DNA of 64,000 nucleotides from an uncultured Acidobacteriota bacterium (GCA_903851035.1 CAINND010000024.1:1-64000); one strand, 5' to 3'. Counted from the first letter of the stretch, positions 24,524 to 34,980 are shown. Notes: generated by a model not told the origin, from the sequence alone. Translations and numbers: made by a program.

Positions 24524-24553
24524 AAAGGCCGCGGAGAAATCCGCGGCCTTTTC
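24524..24553 (+). terminator. rho-independent terminator
   Basis: The stem GGCCGCGGA-gaaa-TCCGCGGCC is followed by TTTTC, 21 bp after the H1-like gene. A near-identical stem lies at 24787-24825. Confidence 0.85.
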
Positions 24554-24567
24554 AGCTACTGACAAAG

Positions 24568-24770
24568 TTGCATAAAAGAAATGTCATTGCGAGTTGAATA
24601 AATGAAATGTCATTGCGACCGGAGCGCCACAGGCGCGGAGTGGAGCGACCTTTTGTTTTACTCACAACCAGAAACAAAGGGTGGTTCGACTCCGCGCCCG
24701 AACAGCGGGCGCTGCGCTCACCATGACATTTCGTAAGTTTGAGCTGTCCTTAGGTTGGTCAGCAGTCTGC
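24568..24770. repeat. dispersed ~180-bp element, copy 1
   Basis: This matches the reverse complement of 62865-63042 over almost its full length. It begins TTGCATAAAAGAAATGTCATTGCGA, includes GGAGTGGAGCGACCTTTTGTTT and GGGTGGTTCGACTCCGCGCCC, and ends CAGCAGTCTGC. This copy has a 26-bp partial duplication at its left end. Near-inverted termini (AATGTCAT / ATGACATT) suggest a MITE-like or REP-like element. It lies between two terminators and has no coding capacity. Confidence 0.8.
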
Positions 24771-24786
24771 CAAGTTTGTCAGAAAA

Positions 24787-24825
24787 ATCAAAAGGCCGCG
24801 GATTTCTCCGCGGCCTTTTGTTTTG
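24787..24825 (-). terminator. terminator for the S41-family gene
   Basis: The stem GGCCGCGGA-tttc-TCCGCGGCC is flanked by A-rich and T-rich sides, so it can work in both directions. It follows the S41 stop on the minus strand by about 24 bp. Confidence 0.75.
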
Positions 24826-24848
24826 CCTTGAGGCAGAAAAATAAGGAA

Positions 24849-26099
24849 CTAGGAAGTTGCCTTGGGCGTGGCAGCCGCATCGGCGGCCTTGACCGCCGGG
24901 GGCTTCGTCAACTGCTCGATGGCGCGGCGGAGCTGCTCGTCGGTCTGCGGCTTTTTCGGCTCGGGCTTGGCCTCCGGGTTCTCCTCCACGTTTTCGTCCA
25001 GGATGGCGGGCTCTTCCACCTTGTCCGCCACCAGGATATTGGGCGTGATGAGCGCATCCTGAATGGCCTTGCCGGTAGGCAGGTGGTACTTGGCCACCGA
25101 GAGGATCAGCGCGCCGCCATCCTGCAGGTCAAAGGTCTTCTGCACGTTGGCCGAGCCGAAGGTCTTATCGCCCAGCAGGTCGCCGCGGGCGTTGTCCAGG
25201 ATGGCTCCGGCCAGGACTTCCGCCGCGCCGGAGGTGCTGTGGTTGATGATGACGGCCAGCGGCAGTTTGCACTGCACCTTGGCCGGATCGGCCGTAAAGC
25301 TCTGGCGGGGATACATCTGGCCTTCCAGGTAGCCAATTTCACCGTGGTCGAGGAAGAGGTTGGCCGTGGCCACGCCCTCGGCGGGGTCCCCGGCGGCGGA
25401 GTTGCGCAGGTCGAGGATGATCTTTTTGGCGCCCTTGCCGGCCAGCTCGCGCAGGGCGGCGGAAACCTCCTGGCTGCGGCCCTTGGGGAAGCCCTCCGGA
25501 CGCACATAGCCAATCTCGTTTTCCAGTAGCTTGTAGCTGAGCGCGGGGGTGGGCGTGGCGCCGCGGGTGATGGTGATCTTCTGCGGCTGCGCCTTGGTGG
25601 CCCGCACCACGCTGAGGCTGACCGTGCTGCCGCTGGGGCCGCTGAGCAGGGTGGTCAGGGTGGCCAGGGACATTTCGCGCGTGCTCTTGTCCTCCATGGC
25701 CTCAATGATGTCGCCGTTCTCCAGACCGGCCTTTTCCGCCGGACTGCCGGGCAGCACGCTGACCACAAATCCGTAGCCGAAGCGCTTGCTGATGACGGCG
25801 CCGATGCCGGCCGCCGAGTTGGCCATCTGCTTGTACTGTTTGTATTCGGCGGGGCTCATGTAGCTGGAGTCGCCGTCGAGGGCCTCCACCACGCCGTGCA
25901 GGGCGCCGTTGCTCACCTTGCCGAGGTTGGGCGTTTCAACGTAATAGGTCTGGATGTGCTCCAGCACGTCGTTGTACACGCCCATCTGGCGGTAGGCGCC
26001 ATCGCCGGTGCCGGCCTTGACGCCAAGGGCGCCGGCCACGGTGAACGCAAGAATCAGAAACGACAGCACCAGCAGAGTGGTCTTCAGTCCTTTGGACAT
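24849..26099 (-). CDS. S41 (CtpA-like) protease family protein with altered active site
   Basis: This 416-residue protein starts MSKGLKTT at 26097-26099. It has an N-terminal membrane anchor (L-L-V-L-S-F-L-I-L-A-F-T-V-A-G-A), a PDZ domain (V-L-P-G-S-P-A-E-K-A-G-L-E-N-G-D-I-I, around 117-135) and an S41 core. Against CtpA the conserved block reads N-H-S-T-S-G-A-A-E-V-L-A-G-A-I. The catalytic Ser column (three residues before Glu) is Gly, and G-K-G-x-V-Q is G-S-A-N-V-Q, so the Lys is Ser. Either a neighbouring Ser acts or it is a pseudoenzyme. The C-terminus is Lys/Pro/Glu-rich. Confidence 0.75.
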   Translation of the reverse strand: MSKGLKTTLLVLSFLILAFTVAGALGVKAGTGDGAYRQMGVYNDVLEHIQTYYVETPNLGKVSNGALHGVVEALDGDSSYMSPAEYKQYKQMANSAAGIGAVISKRFGYGFVVSVLPGSPAEKAGLENGDIIEAMEDKSTREMSLATLTTLLSGPSGSTVSLSVVRATKAQPQKITITRGATPTPALSYKLLENEIGYVRPEGFPKGRSQEVSAALRELAGKGAKKIILDLRNSAAGDPAEGVATANLFLDHGEIGYLEGQMYPRQSFTADPAKVQCKLPLAVIINHSTSGAAEVLAGAILDNARGDLLGDKTFGSANVQKTFDLQDGGALILSVAKYHLPTGKAIQDALITPNILVADKVEEPAILDENVEENPEAKPEPKKPQTDEQLRRAIEQLTKPPAVKAADAAATPKATS

Positions 26100-26416
26100 G
26101 GTTCCTTCACGGTAGAAGCAGAATTCCATCATTATACGGCGCAAAGCCCCCTGCCGGGGACTTGCGGCTTGCTGAATGGTTAGACGCTCGCAACCCGTCC
26201 GGGGGTGAAAAACCTTTTTGGACCCCGGGAATGGCCCTCCGGCAGGCACCCCGGCCTTGCGGATGGAAAAAGAGAGCGCAATTGCCCAATGTTAGCTCGA
26301 CTTGCACGCGGGGCAGGCGGCATTATGGATAGGTTGCGGCCACGACGTGCCGCGTGAAAAACTTGCAAGCTCTGGGCCCCGTCTCCGCCATGGGGCAGAA
26401 AGGTGTTTCATCCCTC
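26100..26416. other. divergent intergenic region between S41 and tkt genes
   Basis: This 317-bp region has no credible ORF. It must hold promoters for both directions. A weak candidate toward tkt is TTGCAC (26302) with TATGGA 16 bp later. Otherwise nothing recognisable is seen. Confidence 0.3.
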
Positions 26417-28453
26417 ATGTCCTCTCCCGCACAGCCGCCCCTAAGCCCGGCCGCCCTCGATCAGCTCTCGGTCAACACCATCCGCACTCTTTCCATTGAC
26501 GCCATTCAAAAAGCCAACAGCGGCCATCCGGGAGCACCCATGGGACTGGCGCCGGTGGCCTACGTTCTGTGGCAGCGCATCCTCAAGCACAGCCCGCGGC
26601 ATCCGCAGTGGCCCAACCGCGACCGCGTGGTGCTGAGCGCGGGCCACGCCAGCATGCTGCTGTATTCCGCCCTGCACCTTACGGGCTACGACCTGCCGCT
26701 GGAGGAGATTGCCAAGTTCCGTCAACTGGGCTCACGGTGTCCGGGGCATCCCGAGCACGGCATGACGCCGGGCGTGGAGACCACGACCGGTCCGCTGGGC
26801 CAGGGCATTGCCACCAGCGTGGGCATGGCGGTGGCCGAGCGCTGGCTGGCCGCGCACTTTAACAAGGACGAAAAGCTGGTGGACTACCGCGTGTACGCCA
26901 TCTGCAGCGATGGCGACCTGATGGAAGGCATCAGCCATGAGGCGGCGGCGCTGGCCGGACATTTGCAGCTTTCGAACCTCGTGTGGATTTACGACAGCAA
27001 CCACATCAGCCTGGATGGGCCGACCTCGCTCTCCTACACCGATGACGTGAAGTCGCGCTTTGCGGGCTACCACTGGAACGTGCTGACCGTGGAGGACGTG
27101 AACGACCTGGCTGCGGTCGAGAATGCTCTGCGCGCGGCGGAGAAAGAAACCTCGCGGCCGACGCTGATCATTGCGCACAGCCACATCGGGTACGGCTCAC
27201 CGGCCAAGCAGGATAAGAGTGCCGCGCACGGCGAGCCGCTTGGCGTGGAAGAAGTGAAGGCCACCAAGCGTAACTATGGATGGCCGGAGGACGCGCACTT
27301 CCTGGTGCCGCCGGAGGTGGCGCACCACATGGGCTCCGCCGTAGCCAAGGGAGAAAAGCTGGCCGCCGACTGGACTGCGCTGCACGCCGAGTGGGCAAAG
27401 AAGAATCCCGCGCTGGCCGCCGAGTGGTTGGCACTGATTGAAGGCAAGCTGCCCGCAGGCTGGGAGAAGGATGTGCCGGTCTTCCCCGCCGACCCGAAGG
27501 GCCTGGCCACGCGCGAGAGCGGCTACAAGGCGATGAACGGCATCGCAAAGGGATTGCCATTCCTGATGGGCGGCTCGGCCGACCTTGCGAGCTCCAACAA
27601 GACGAAGATTGATGGCGAGACCAGCTTCGAAGCCGGCGCCTACGGCGGACGCATCGTCAACTTTGGCGTGCGCGAGATGGGCATGGGCGCCGCGATGAAC
27701 GGCATGGCCCTGAGCGGACTGCGCGCCTTTGGTGGAACCTTCCTGGTCTTCAGCGATTACATGCGCGGGGCCATCCGGCTGGCGGCCCTGATGGAGCTGC
27801 CGGTGACCTACGTCTTTACCCATGACAGCATCGCCGTGGGTGAGGACGGTCCGACGCACGAGCCGGTGGAGCAGATCATGAGCCTGCGGCTGATGCCGCA
27901 CCTGCGCGTGATTCGTCCGGCGGACGCCAATGAGGCGGTGGTGGCGTGGAAGATGGCCGTGGAGAGCCGCAAGCATCCCACGGTGCTGGCCCTTACGCGC
28001 CAGGCCGTGCCCACGCTGGACCGCACCCAGTACGCAAGCGCCGAAGGATTGCGCTGCGGAGCCTACACGCTGAGCGACTGCCAGGGCACGCCGGAGCTGA
28101 TCCTCATCGGCACGGGCAGCGAGTTGCACCTGGCGCTGGAGGCCGCTGGCAAGCTGCGCGAGGCCGGACGACGGGTTCGCGTGGTGAGTATGCCGAGCTG
28201 GGAGCTGTTTGAAGAGCAGAGCAAGGAGTATCGCGAGACGGTGTTGCCCAAGGCGGTGAAAGCTCGCGTGGCCGTCGAGGCCGGAACGCCGATTGGCTGG
28301 GAGCGCTATGTGGGCGACGCGGGTCGCGTGGTGGGCCAGGTGGGCTTTGGCGCATCGGCCCCGGCCAAGGTCGTCTTTGAGCACTTCGGCTTTACGGTGG
28401 CAAACGTCGTGGCCAAGGCGGAAGAGAGCCTGGCCGCCGCCGGTGGGAAGTAG
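26417..28453 (+). CDS. tkt: transketolase
   Basis: This 678-residue TPP enzyme transfers two-carbon units in the pentose phosphate pathway. Visible marks are G-H-P-G-A-P-M-G (about 37-44), the TPP motif I-C-S-D-G-D-L-M-E-G-I-S-H-E (about 166-179), the G-I-A-T-S-V-G region, and C-terminal H-D-S-I-A-V-G-E-D-G-P-T-H-E-P with the conserved His/Glu. Length is normal. The ATG at 26417 is chosen; two in-frame ATGs upstream lack ribosome sites. The stop is followed directly by the rpiB start, making a sugar-phosphate operon. Confidence 0.95.
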   Translation: MSSPAQPPLSPAALDQLSVNTIRTLSIDAIQKANSGHPGAPMGLAPVAYVLWQRILKHSPRHPQWPNRDRVVLSAGHASMLLYSALHLTGYDLPLEEIAKFRQLGSRCPGHPEHGMTPGVETTTGPLGQGIATSVGMAVAERWLAAHFNKDEKLVDYRVYAICSDGDLMEGISHEAAALAGHLQLSNLVWIYDSNHISLDGPTSLSYTDDVKSRFAGYHWNVLTVEDVNDLAAVENALRAAEKETSRPTLIIAHSHIGYGSPAKQDKSAAHGEPLGVEEVKATKRNYGWPEDAHFLVPPEVAHHMGSAVAKGEKLAADWTALHAEWAKKNPALAAEWLALIEGKLPAGWEKDVPVFPADPKGLATRESGYKAMNGIAKGLPFLMGGSADLASSNKTKIDGETSFEAGAYGGRIVNFGVREMGMGAAMNGMALSGLRAFGGTFLVFSDYMRGAIRLAALMELPVTYVFTHDSIAVGEDGPTHEPVEQIMSLRLMPHLRVIRPADANEAVVAWKMAVESRKHPTVLALTRQAVPTLDRTQYASAEGLRCGAYTLSDCQGTPELILIGTGSELHLALEAAGKLREAGRRVRVVSMPSWELFEEQSKEYRETVLPKAVKARVAVEAGTPIGWERYVGDAGRVVGQVGFGASAPAKVVFEHFGFTVANVVAKAEESLAAAGGK

Positions 28454-28912
28454 ATGAAAGTCGCCGTCGCCGCCGATCACGCGGGCTGCAATTTGCTGCC
28501 CGCCGTGGTGGAGGAGTTGCGCGCGCTCGGTTGCGAGGTCATTGACCTGGGAACGCACGACGCGACGAATGGCGACGATTATCCTGACCACGCCGAGGAT
28601 TTGGCCCGCGCCATTTTGGACGGACGGGCCGAGCGTGGTGTGCTCGTGTGCGGCAGCGGAGTGGGCGCCAGCGTGGCGGCCAACAAGGTAAAGGGCATCC
28701 GCACCGCCATCTGCCACGATACGTACTCGGCGCACCAGGGCGTGGAGCACGATGCGATGAACGTGCTGTGTCTGGGCTCGCGCGTGATAGGCGAGGCGCT
28801 GGCCGTGGAGTTGGTGCGGGCGTTCATCGGCGCAAGCTATACGCATGAGGCGCGCCATCAACGGCGACTGGAAAAAGTTTTGGCAATGGAAGCTCGCTTT
28901 GGCGCGAAGTAG
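28454..28912 (+). CDS. rpiB: ribose-5-phosphate isomerase B
   Basis: This 152-residue protein starts M-K-V-A-V-A-A-D-H-A-G-C and has L-V-C-G-S-G-V-G-A-S-V-A-A-N-K-V-K-G-I-R, with the catalytic Cys region and H-D-T-Y-S-A-H of the RpiB/LacAB family. It interconverts ribose-5-P and ribulose-5-P. The start codon directly follows the transketolase stop (TAGATG), so the two are translationally linked. Confidence 0.93.
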   Translation: MKVAVAADHAGCNLLPAVVEELRALGCEVIDLGTHDATNGDDYPDHAEDLARAILDGRAERGVLVCGSGVGASVAANKVKGIRTAICHDTYSAHQGVEHDAMNVLCLGSRVIGEALAVELVRAFIGASYTHEARHQRRLEKVLAMEARFGAK

Positions 28913-28989
28913 CTTTGGGCTATTTAACACCAGGGCGATGGACTTAAACATTTGCGGCGCGGCCGCGAGAGTATTTGAGGAGATAAGGC

Positions 28990-30111
28990 ATGGCCGGTAA
29001 TCCTTTGGCACAGTTGAGCACCCTGGGGCAGAGTCCCTGGTACGACCAGATGACGCGCAGCCTGGTAACCGAGGGCACGCTGAAAAAGATGATTGAAGAA
29101 GACGGACTGCGCGGGCTGACCAGCAATCCGACGATCTTCGAGAAGGCAATCAGCGGCAGCAAGGAGTACGACGCGGCGCTGAAGGAACTGGTGGCCCGGG
29201 GCGCGACGCTCGACGAGATTTACGACGGGCTGGTGGTGGCCGATATCGCCAGCGCCGCCGACGTCTTTCACTCCGTGTGGGAGAAGACCGAGGGCGAGGA
29301 TGGCTACGTCAGCATCGAGGTGAGCCCTCTGCTGGCCGCCGACACTGCCGGCACGGTGAAGGAAGCGAAACGCCTGCACGCCAAGCTGGGCCGGCCGAAT
29401 GTGATGATCAAGGTTCCGGCGACGCCCGAGGGGCTGCCCGCCGTGGAAGAGCTGATCAGCGAAGGCATCAGCGTGAACACGACGCTCATCTTCAGCGTCG
29501 AGGTTTACACGCATATGGCCGAGGCCTACATCAAGGGTCTGGAGCGGCGCGCCGCAGCCGGCAAGAGCGTGAAGGAAGTGGCCAGCGTGGCCAGCTTCTT
29601 CGTCAGCCGCATTGACAGTGCGGTGGACAAGCAGCTTGAGGCCCTGGCAAAGAGCGGTAACGGCGCGGCCGCGGGACTGATGGCCAAGGCGGCCATTGCC
29701 AACGCCAAGCTGGCGTATGAGAAGTTCCAGCAACTGTTCAGCGGCCCGCGCTGGGAGAAGCTGGCGAAGTTGGGTGCGCGCGTGCAGCGTCCCTTGTGGG
29801 CCAGCACCGGAACGAAGAATCCGCAGTACAGCGACGTGCTGTACATTGACACACTCATCGGGCCGCACACGGTGAACACCATTCCTCCGGCAACCTACAA
29901 CGCGTTTCGCGATCACGGTACGGCCAAGGTCACGCTGCTGGACGGCATGGCCGAGGCGCATGAGACCTTCGCCAAGCTGGCGGCCCTGGGCATCAACCTT
30001 GCGGCCATTACCGAGGAGCTGACCGTGGCCGGCGTCAAGAGCTTTGCCGAAAGCTACAACACGCTGCTGGCGGTGATCGAGCGCCGCAGGGGCGAGGTGC
30101 TGCATGGCTAA
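28990..30111 (+). CDS. tal: transaldolase (mycobacterial/TalPgi type)
   Basis: This 373-residue protein has L-T-S-N-P-T-I-F-E-K-A-I, N-V-M-I-K-V-P-A-T (Schiff-base Lys) and S-V-N-T-T-L-I-F-S. It transfers dihydroxyacetone in the non-oxidative pentose phosphate pathway. A GAGGAGATAAGG site precedes the ATG. It belongs to the class that is often fused to phosphoglucose isomerase, but here it ends with a stop that overlaps pgi by eight bases in another frame. Confidence 0.93.
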   Translation: MAGNPLAQLSTLGQSPWYDQMTRSLVTEGTLKKMIEEDGLRGLTSNPTIFEKAISGSKEYDAALKELVARGATLDEIYDGLVVADIASAADVFHSVWEKTEGEDGYVSIEVSPLLAADTAGTVKEAKRLHAKLGRPNVMIKVPATPEGLPAVEELISEGISVNTTLIFSVEVYTHMAEAYIKGLERRAAAGKSVKEVASVASFFVSRIDSAVDKQLEALAKSGNGAAAGLMAKAAIANAKLAYEKFQQLFSGPRWEKLAKLGARVQRPLWASTGTKNPQYSDVLYIDTLIGPHTVNTIPPATYNAFRDHGTAKVTLLDGMAEAHETFAKLAALGINLAAITEELTVAGVKSFAESYNTLLAVIERRRGEVLHG

Positions 30112-31786
30112 CGAAACTGGCGCCAGCGCGGGACAAAAAGCATACGATGCGGCGGCGGCACGGTTGACGGACGAGAACGTTATCGCTCGCATCTGGCAGA
30201 AGGATGCGACCGTGTGGTCGGCCTCGCCGGAGCACGCGAAAATTATCAGCAATTCCTTGGGCTGGCTGGCGGTGCCGGAGAAGACCCTGGCCAAGGCGGG
30301 CGAGCTTGAGCAGTTCGCCGAGGAGATTCGCCTGGCGGGCTTTACCCACGCCGTGGTGCTGGGCATGGGCGGCAGCAGTTTGTGTCCGGAGGTGCTGCGG
30401 CAGAGTTTTGGCCCGCAAAAAGGTTATCCCGAACTGCTGGTGCTGGATTCGACGGTGCCCGCGGCGGTGGCGCACATTGAGTCGCAGATTAAGCTGGCGA
30501 CGACGTTGTTCCTGGTGGCGTCCAAATCGGGCTCAACCACCGAGCCGCAGATGTTCGAGCGCTACTTTTTTGGCCGCGTCAGCGAGCTGAAGGGTGCCAA
30601 GGCCGGCGAAAACTTTGTGGCCATCACCGACCCCGGCACCTTGCTGGAAAGGCAGGCCACCGAGCAGGGCTACCGCAAAATCTGGGTCAACTGGCCGGAT
30701 ATCGGCGGGCGCTACTCGGCCTTGAGCTTGTTCGGCATGGTTCCCTTTGCAGTGATGGGCGGACGGGTGCGCGAGTTTTTATCGCGCGCGGTGCAGGCCG
30801 CCGAGGCTTGCCGCATATCGCAGGTGGCGGCCAATCCCGGCGCCTCGCTGGGTGCGCTGCTGGGCGCGCTGGCGGCGCAAAAGGTGGACAAGCTGACGCT
30901 GGTGGCGGGCAAGGAGATCGCCTCGCTCGGCCTGTGGATTGAACAACTGGTGGCCGAGAGCACGGGCAAAGAGGGCAAGGGCATCGTTCCCATCGCCGGT
31001 GAAACGCTGGCCGCGCCGGATGCCTACGGCAAGGATCGCCTCTTCGTCTCCATCAGCGTGGGCGACGTGGACGCGCAGACACTTGCGCAACTGGAATCGC
31101 TGGAAAAAGCGGGCTGCACCGTGGTGGCGCAGCAGTTGAGCAGCGCGCTGGATTTGGGCGCGACGTTTTTTGTGTGGGAGTTTGCCACCGCCATCGCCGG
31201 AGCCGTAATGGGCATTGACGCCTTTGACCAGCCCAACGTGCAGGAGAGCAAGGACAACACCAAGCGGCTGCTGGGCGAGTTCGTCAAGCACGGCGCACTG
31301 CCCGCGCAAAACCCTCTGCTGACGGATGGCGCGATTGCGCTTTACGGCGAGGACGCCGCGCTGGGAACGACCCTGGACGCAGCCATCACCGCGCACCTGG
31401 CCAAGGTTGTGGCGGGTGACTACGTGGCCATCACGCAATACTTTGTGGAGACCGCCGAGGTTGAGGCGCTGGTGCAGCAGCTACGGCTGGCCGTACGCGC
31501 CAAAACAAAGGCGGCGACCACCACCGGCTACGGGCCGCGCTTTCTGCACTCCACCGGGCAGTTGCACAAGGGCGGCGGAAACAACGGCGTCTTCATCCAA
31601 CTGACGGCCGCCGATGCCAAAGACGTGGCTATTCCGCGTGAGCCCTTCGGCTTCAGCGTGCTGAAGCAGGCGCAGAGTCTGGGCGATCTGGAATCGCTGG
31701 TGACGCACGGGCGGCGCGCGGTGCGCGTGGAGCTGGGTGTGGACGTGGCGGCAGGATTGCGGCGGCTGATCCAAGCTATCGGGTAA
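30104..31786 (+). CDS. pgi: glucose-6-phosphate isomerase
   Basis: This 560-residue protein has two SIS-type halves: V-L-G-M-G-G-S-S-L-C-P-E-V-L-R (about 83-97) and V-A-S-K-S-G-S-T-T-E-P (about 138-148). The C-terminal part follows the Pgi half of bifunctional Tal/Pgi proteins. It interconverts glucose-6-P and fructose-6-P. It overlaps tal by ATGGCTAA, which implies coupled translation. A terminator follows. Confidence 0.9.
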   Translation: MANETGASAGQKAYDAAAARLTDENVIARIWQKDATVWSASPEHAKIISNSLGWLAVPEKTLAKAGELEQFAEEIRLAGFTHAVVLGMGGSSLCPEVLRQSFGPQKGYPELLVLDSTVPAAVAHIESQIKLATTLFLVASKSGSTTEPQMFERYFFGRVSELKGAKAGENFVAITDPGTLLERQATEQGYRKIWVNWPDIGGRYSALSLFGMVPFAVMGGRVREFLSRAVQAAEACRISQVAANPGASLGALLGALAAQKVDKLTLVAGKEIASLGLWIEQLVAESTGKEGKGIVPIAGETLAAPDAYGKDRLFVSISVGDVDAQTLAQLESLEKAGCTVVAQQLSSALDLGATFFVWEFATAIAGAVMGIDAFDQPNVQESKDNTKRLLGEFVKHGALPAQNPLLTDGAIALYGEDAALGTTLDAAITAHLAKVVAGDYVAITQYFVETAEVEALVQQLRLAVRAKTKAATTTGYGPRFLHSTGQLHKGGGNNGVFIQLTAADAKDVAIPREPFGFSVLKQAQSLGDLESLVTHGRRAVRVELGVDVAAGLRRLIQAIG

Positions 31787-31827
31787 ATCAGGCCGTCGGG
31801 TAAGTCAAAGAGCAATTCAAACGGAAG

Positions 31828-31858
31828 CGGCGCGGCTGGCAATGATCGCGCCGTTTTT
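31828..31858 (+). terminator. rho-independent terminator after pgi
   Basis: The stem CGGCGCG-12 nt-CGCGCCG is followed by TTTTT, 42 bp after the pgi stop. It separates the tkt-rpiB-tal-pgi unit from zwf. Confidence 0.75.
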
Positions 31859-32053
31859 CTGCGTCAATTTGCTGCCGCAAATGAATTTTCATCTTCCACG
31901 CCGCCGTGGCGCATCTTAACGGGCGCAGCCGCATCAAAATCATTAGGGCTAAGCTGGCATGCGTCCGGACTGAGGGTTCGGGAGGGCGATGAGCGCGCAG
32001 CAGCCAATAAACCACACATCCGCACGATTGACGCCAAGAGAGAAAGCATAACG

Positions 32054-33595
<1,542 letters not shown>

Positions 33596-33601
<6 letters not shown>

Positions 33602-33649
33602 AGTTGGCCGTAGCGCTGAAGTTGGCCGCGGCGCTGAAGTTGGCCGCAG
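33596..33649 (+). repeat. three tandem 18-bp repeats spanning the zwf stop
   Basis: CGCTGAAGTTGGCCGYRG occurs three times head to tail. The zwf TGA stop lies inside the first copy. The period is a multiple of three, so copies two and three repeat the same in-frame stop. Confidence 0.85.
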
Positions 33650-33754
33650 CGGCGTTTTGATAAAATAAATACACCCCCACCGCAGCGACGATTACACCCT
33701 TTGGGAAACGATCACAGATGTTGGGCACACTCAGCGGGAAAGGATATTCCTTCT

Positions 33755-33904
33755 TTGATCTACACACTTTTTCTTTGCCTGCTCTGCGCCTGGGGCGCGG
33801 GAGTGGCCAACGGCAACCGTCATGCCAGCCTGCACCTGCTGCTGCTGGGCGCGGTGCTGCTGTTGTTTGTGGATACGCTCGGCCGTCGCCGCGTCATCGA
33901 ATAA
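33755..33904 (+). CDS. small two-helix membrane protein (DUF5670-like)
   Basis: A TTG start at 33755, ten bases after GGGAAAGGA, gives a 49-residue protein with two hydrophobic segments: Y-T-L-F-L-C-L-L-C-A-W-G-A-G-V and L-H-L-L-L-L-G-A-V-L-L-L-F. A turn N-G-N-R-H-A-S lies between them and the end is G-R-R-R-V-I-E. An earlier in-frame ATG at 33701 gives a longer, charged head. The pattern resembles lmo0937/DUF5670 proteins of unknown role. Confidence 0.5.
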   Translation: MIYTLFLCLLCAWGAGVANGNRHASLHLLLLGAVLLLFVDTLGRRRVIE

Positions 33905-34059
33905 TTTCACTCCGCCCGCGCCATGGCGGCCACGCACAAGGCCGTGCATGTGGTTTGACACTGTGCGGCGAGGCCAATAGAATCAAGTAGGTTCGCGCCC
34001 TGCGGGGCGCATTCCTATGCTGTCCTCCGCGCCCGCGGAGACCATGGCAGCGGCCCCGT

Positions 34060-34136
34060 GGCGGGGTAGCTCAGTCGGTTAGAGCGACGGTCTCATAATC
34101 CGTAGGTCGGCGGTTCGAATCCGCCCCCCGCTACCA
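34060..34136 (+). tRNA. tRNA-Met (CAT anticodon), CCA encoded
   Basis: The cloverleaf is complete: acceptor GGCGGGG pairs with CCCCGCT (G1-U72 wobble), D-stem GCTC/GAGC, anticodon loop CTCATAA, T-stem GGCGG-TTCGAAT-CCGCC, and terminal ACCA. The anticodon is CAT. The absence of the C1-A72 initiator mismatch argues for elongator Met; a lysidine-modified tRNA-Ile2 cannot be excluded without identity-element analysis. Confidence 0.93.
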
Positions 34137-34370
34137 GCGTTTCCTGCTCCTACATCATCTGCGGCAGCTTGCTTTCTGGCTATCACGCGCTAAGGTGATG
34201 GCCGGCACTGCATGTTTTTCCGCTTTATGGTCTAAGCAGAGGCGGCAATAGCACCGTGCGCCGCCGGAATCCTCTTCCGGCTCGCGGCGCAACTCAGGAA
34301 GGGCAACCAGTTCGAGGCGCCGCGGGAGCCCTCGGTGTGCGATGGCAAAACCGTTTGTATGGAGGTTGCC

Positions 34371-34583
34371 ATGAAAATCTTCGCCGAAATCCTACTTGCT
34401 CTGTTGATCGCCATACCCCTGGCCCTGCTGGTCATCTTCGATCTGCCCGGACTGGGCATCATTCTCGCCATTGGCCTTGTCGGCTATGCCTATGTGATGA
34501 AAAAGAACCACGAGGCGGAGCTGGCTGGGCAGCAACAGCCGCCAGCCGCCGGCCCCACGGTGAACTTCAAGAAGGCCGCGTAG
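34371..34583 (+). CDS. small membrane protein, unknown
   Basis: This 70-residue protein starts M-K-I-F-A-E-I-L-L at the ATG at 34371, seven bases after GGAGG. Two hydrophobic stretches (L-L-A-L-L-I-A-I-P-L-A-L-L-V-I-F and L-G-I-I-L-A-I-G-L-V-G-Y-A-Y-V) form a membrane hairpin, followed by a soluble Gln/Pro-containing tail. No family is recognised. Confidence 0.55.
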   Translation: MKIFAEILLALLIAIPLALLVIFDLPGLGIILAIGLVGYAYVMKKNHEAELAGQQQPPAAGPTVNFKKAA

Positions 34584-34700
34584 GGCAGCGACAGAACTTA
34601 AGGGCGCGGCGCACGGATGGCCGGGCGGCGAGGATCGGTCCCGTGTGTGACGGTGAAAAAACGTGAGGGAGATGCCGCGCCATCTCCCGGCAAAACGAAA

Positions 34701-34730
34701 GGCCCGCCAGCCACTCCGGCGGGCCTTTCC
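34701..34730 (+). terminator. rho-independent terminator
   Basis: The stem GGCCCGCC-9 nt-GGCGGGCC is flanked by AAA and TTTCC, 118 bp after the small membrane gene. Confidence 0.75.
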
Positions 34731-34870
34731 ATGCATGGGCAAAGAGCGCGCCAATGTCAGCAGATGCACTCGCGCACTCCGCAGATGCGTTTGGCGTCAA
34801 ACTATGCAGCTTGTCTGACCGGATAACGCACAGCCGGATGCCCGCAGCGTGACGCCTGTCACTGACCGCA

Positions 34871-34905
34871 ACCGGCGGGCGAGACACAATGCCCGTCGGC
34901 TTTTC
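34871..34905 (+). terminator. leader hairpin/possible attenuator before the enolase fusion
   Basis: CCGGCGGGC-10 nt-GCCCGTCGG is a nine-pair stem with one G-T pair, followed by CTTTTC. It lies 76 bp upstream of the fusion gene start. It could end transcription from upstream or act as an attenuator. The rest of 34731-34980 shows no gene. Confidence 0.5.
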
Positions 34906-34980
34906 AACACCATTTTTACGTCATGCTGGCAACGCCACGGGCGTTGTTTGGTTCATCGTTCGCCTTCAAGGAGTTTCGCG

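Noticed and set aside
27197-29149. 650-codon minus-strand open frame over tkt and rpiB
   Set aside because: It overlaps two well-conserved enzymes and has no motif of its own.
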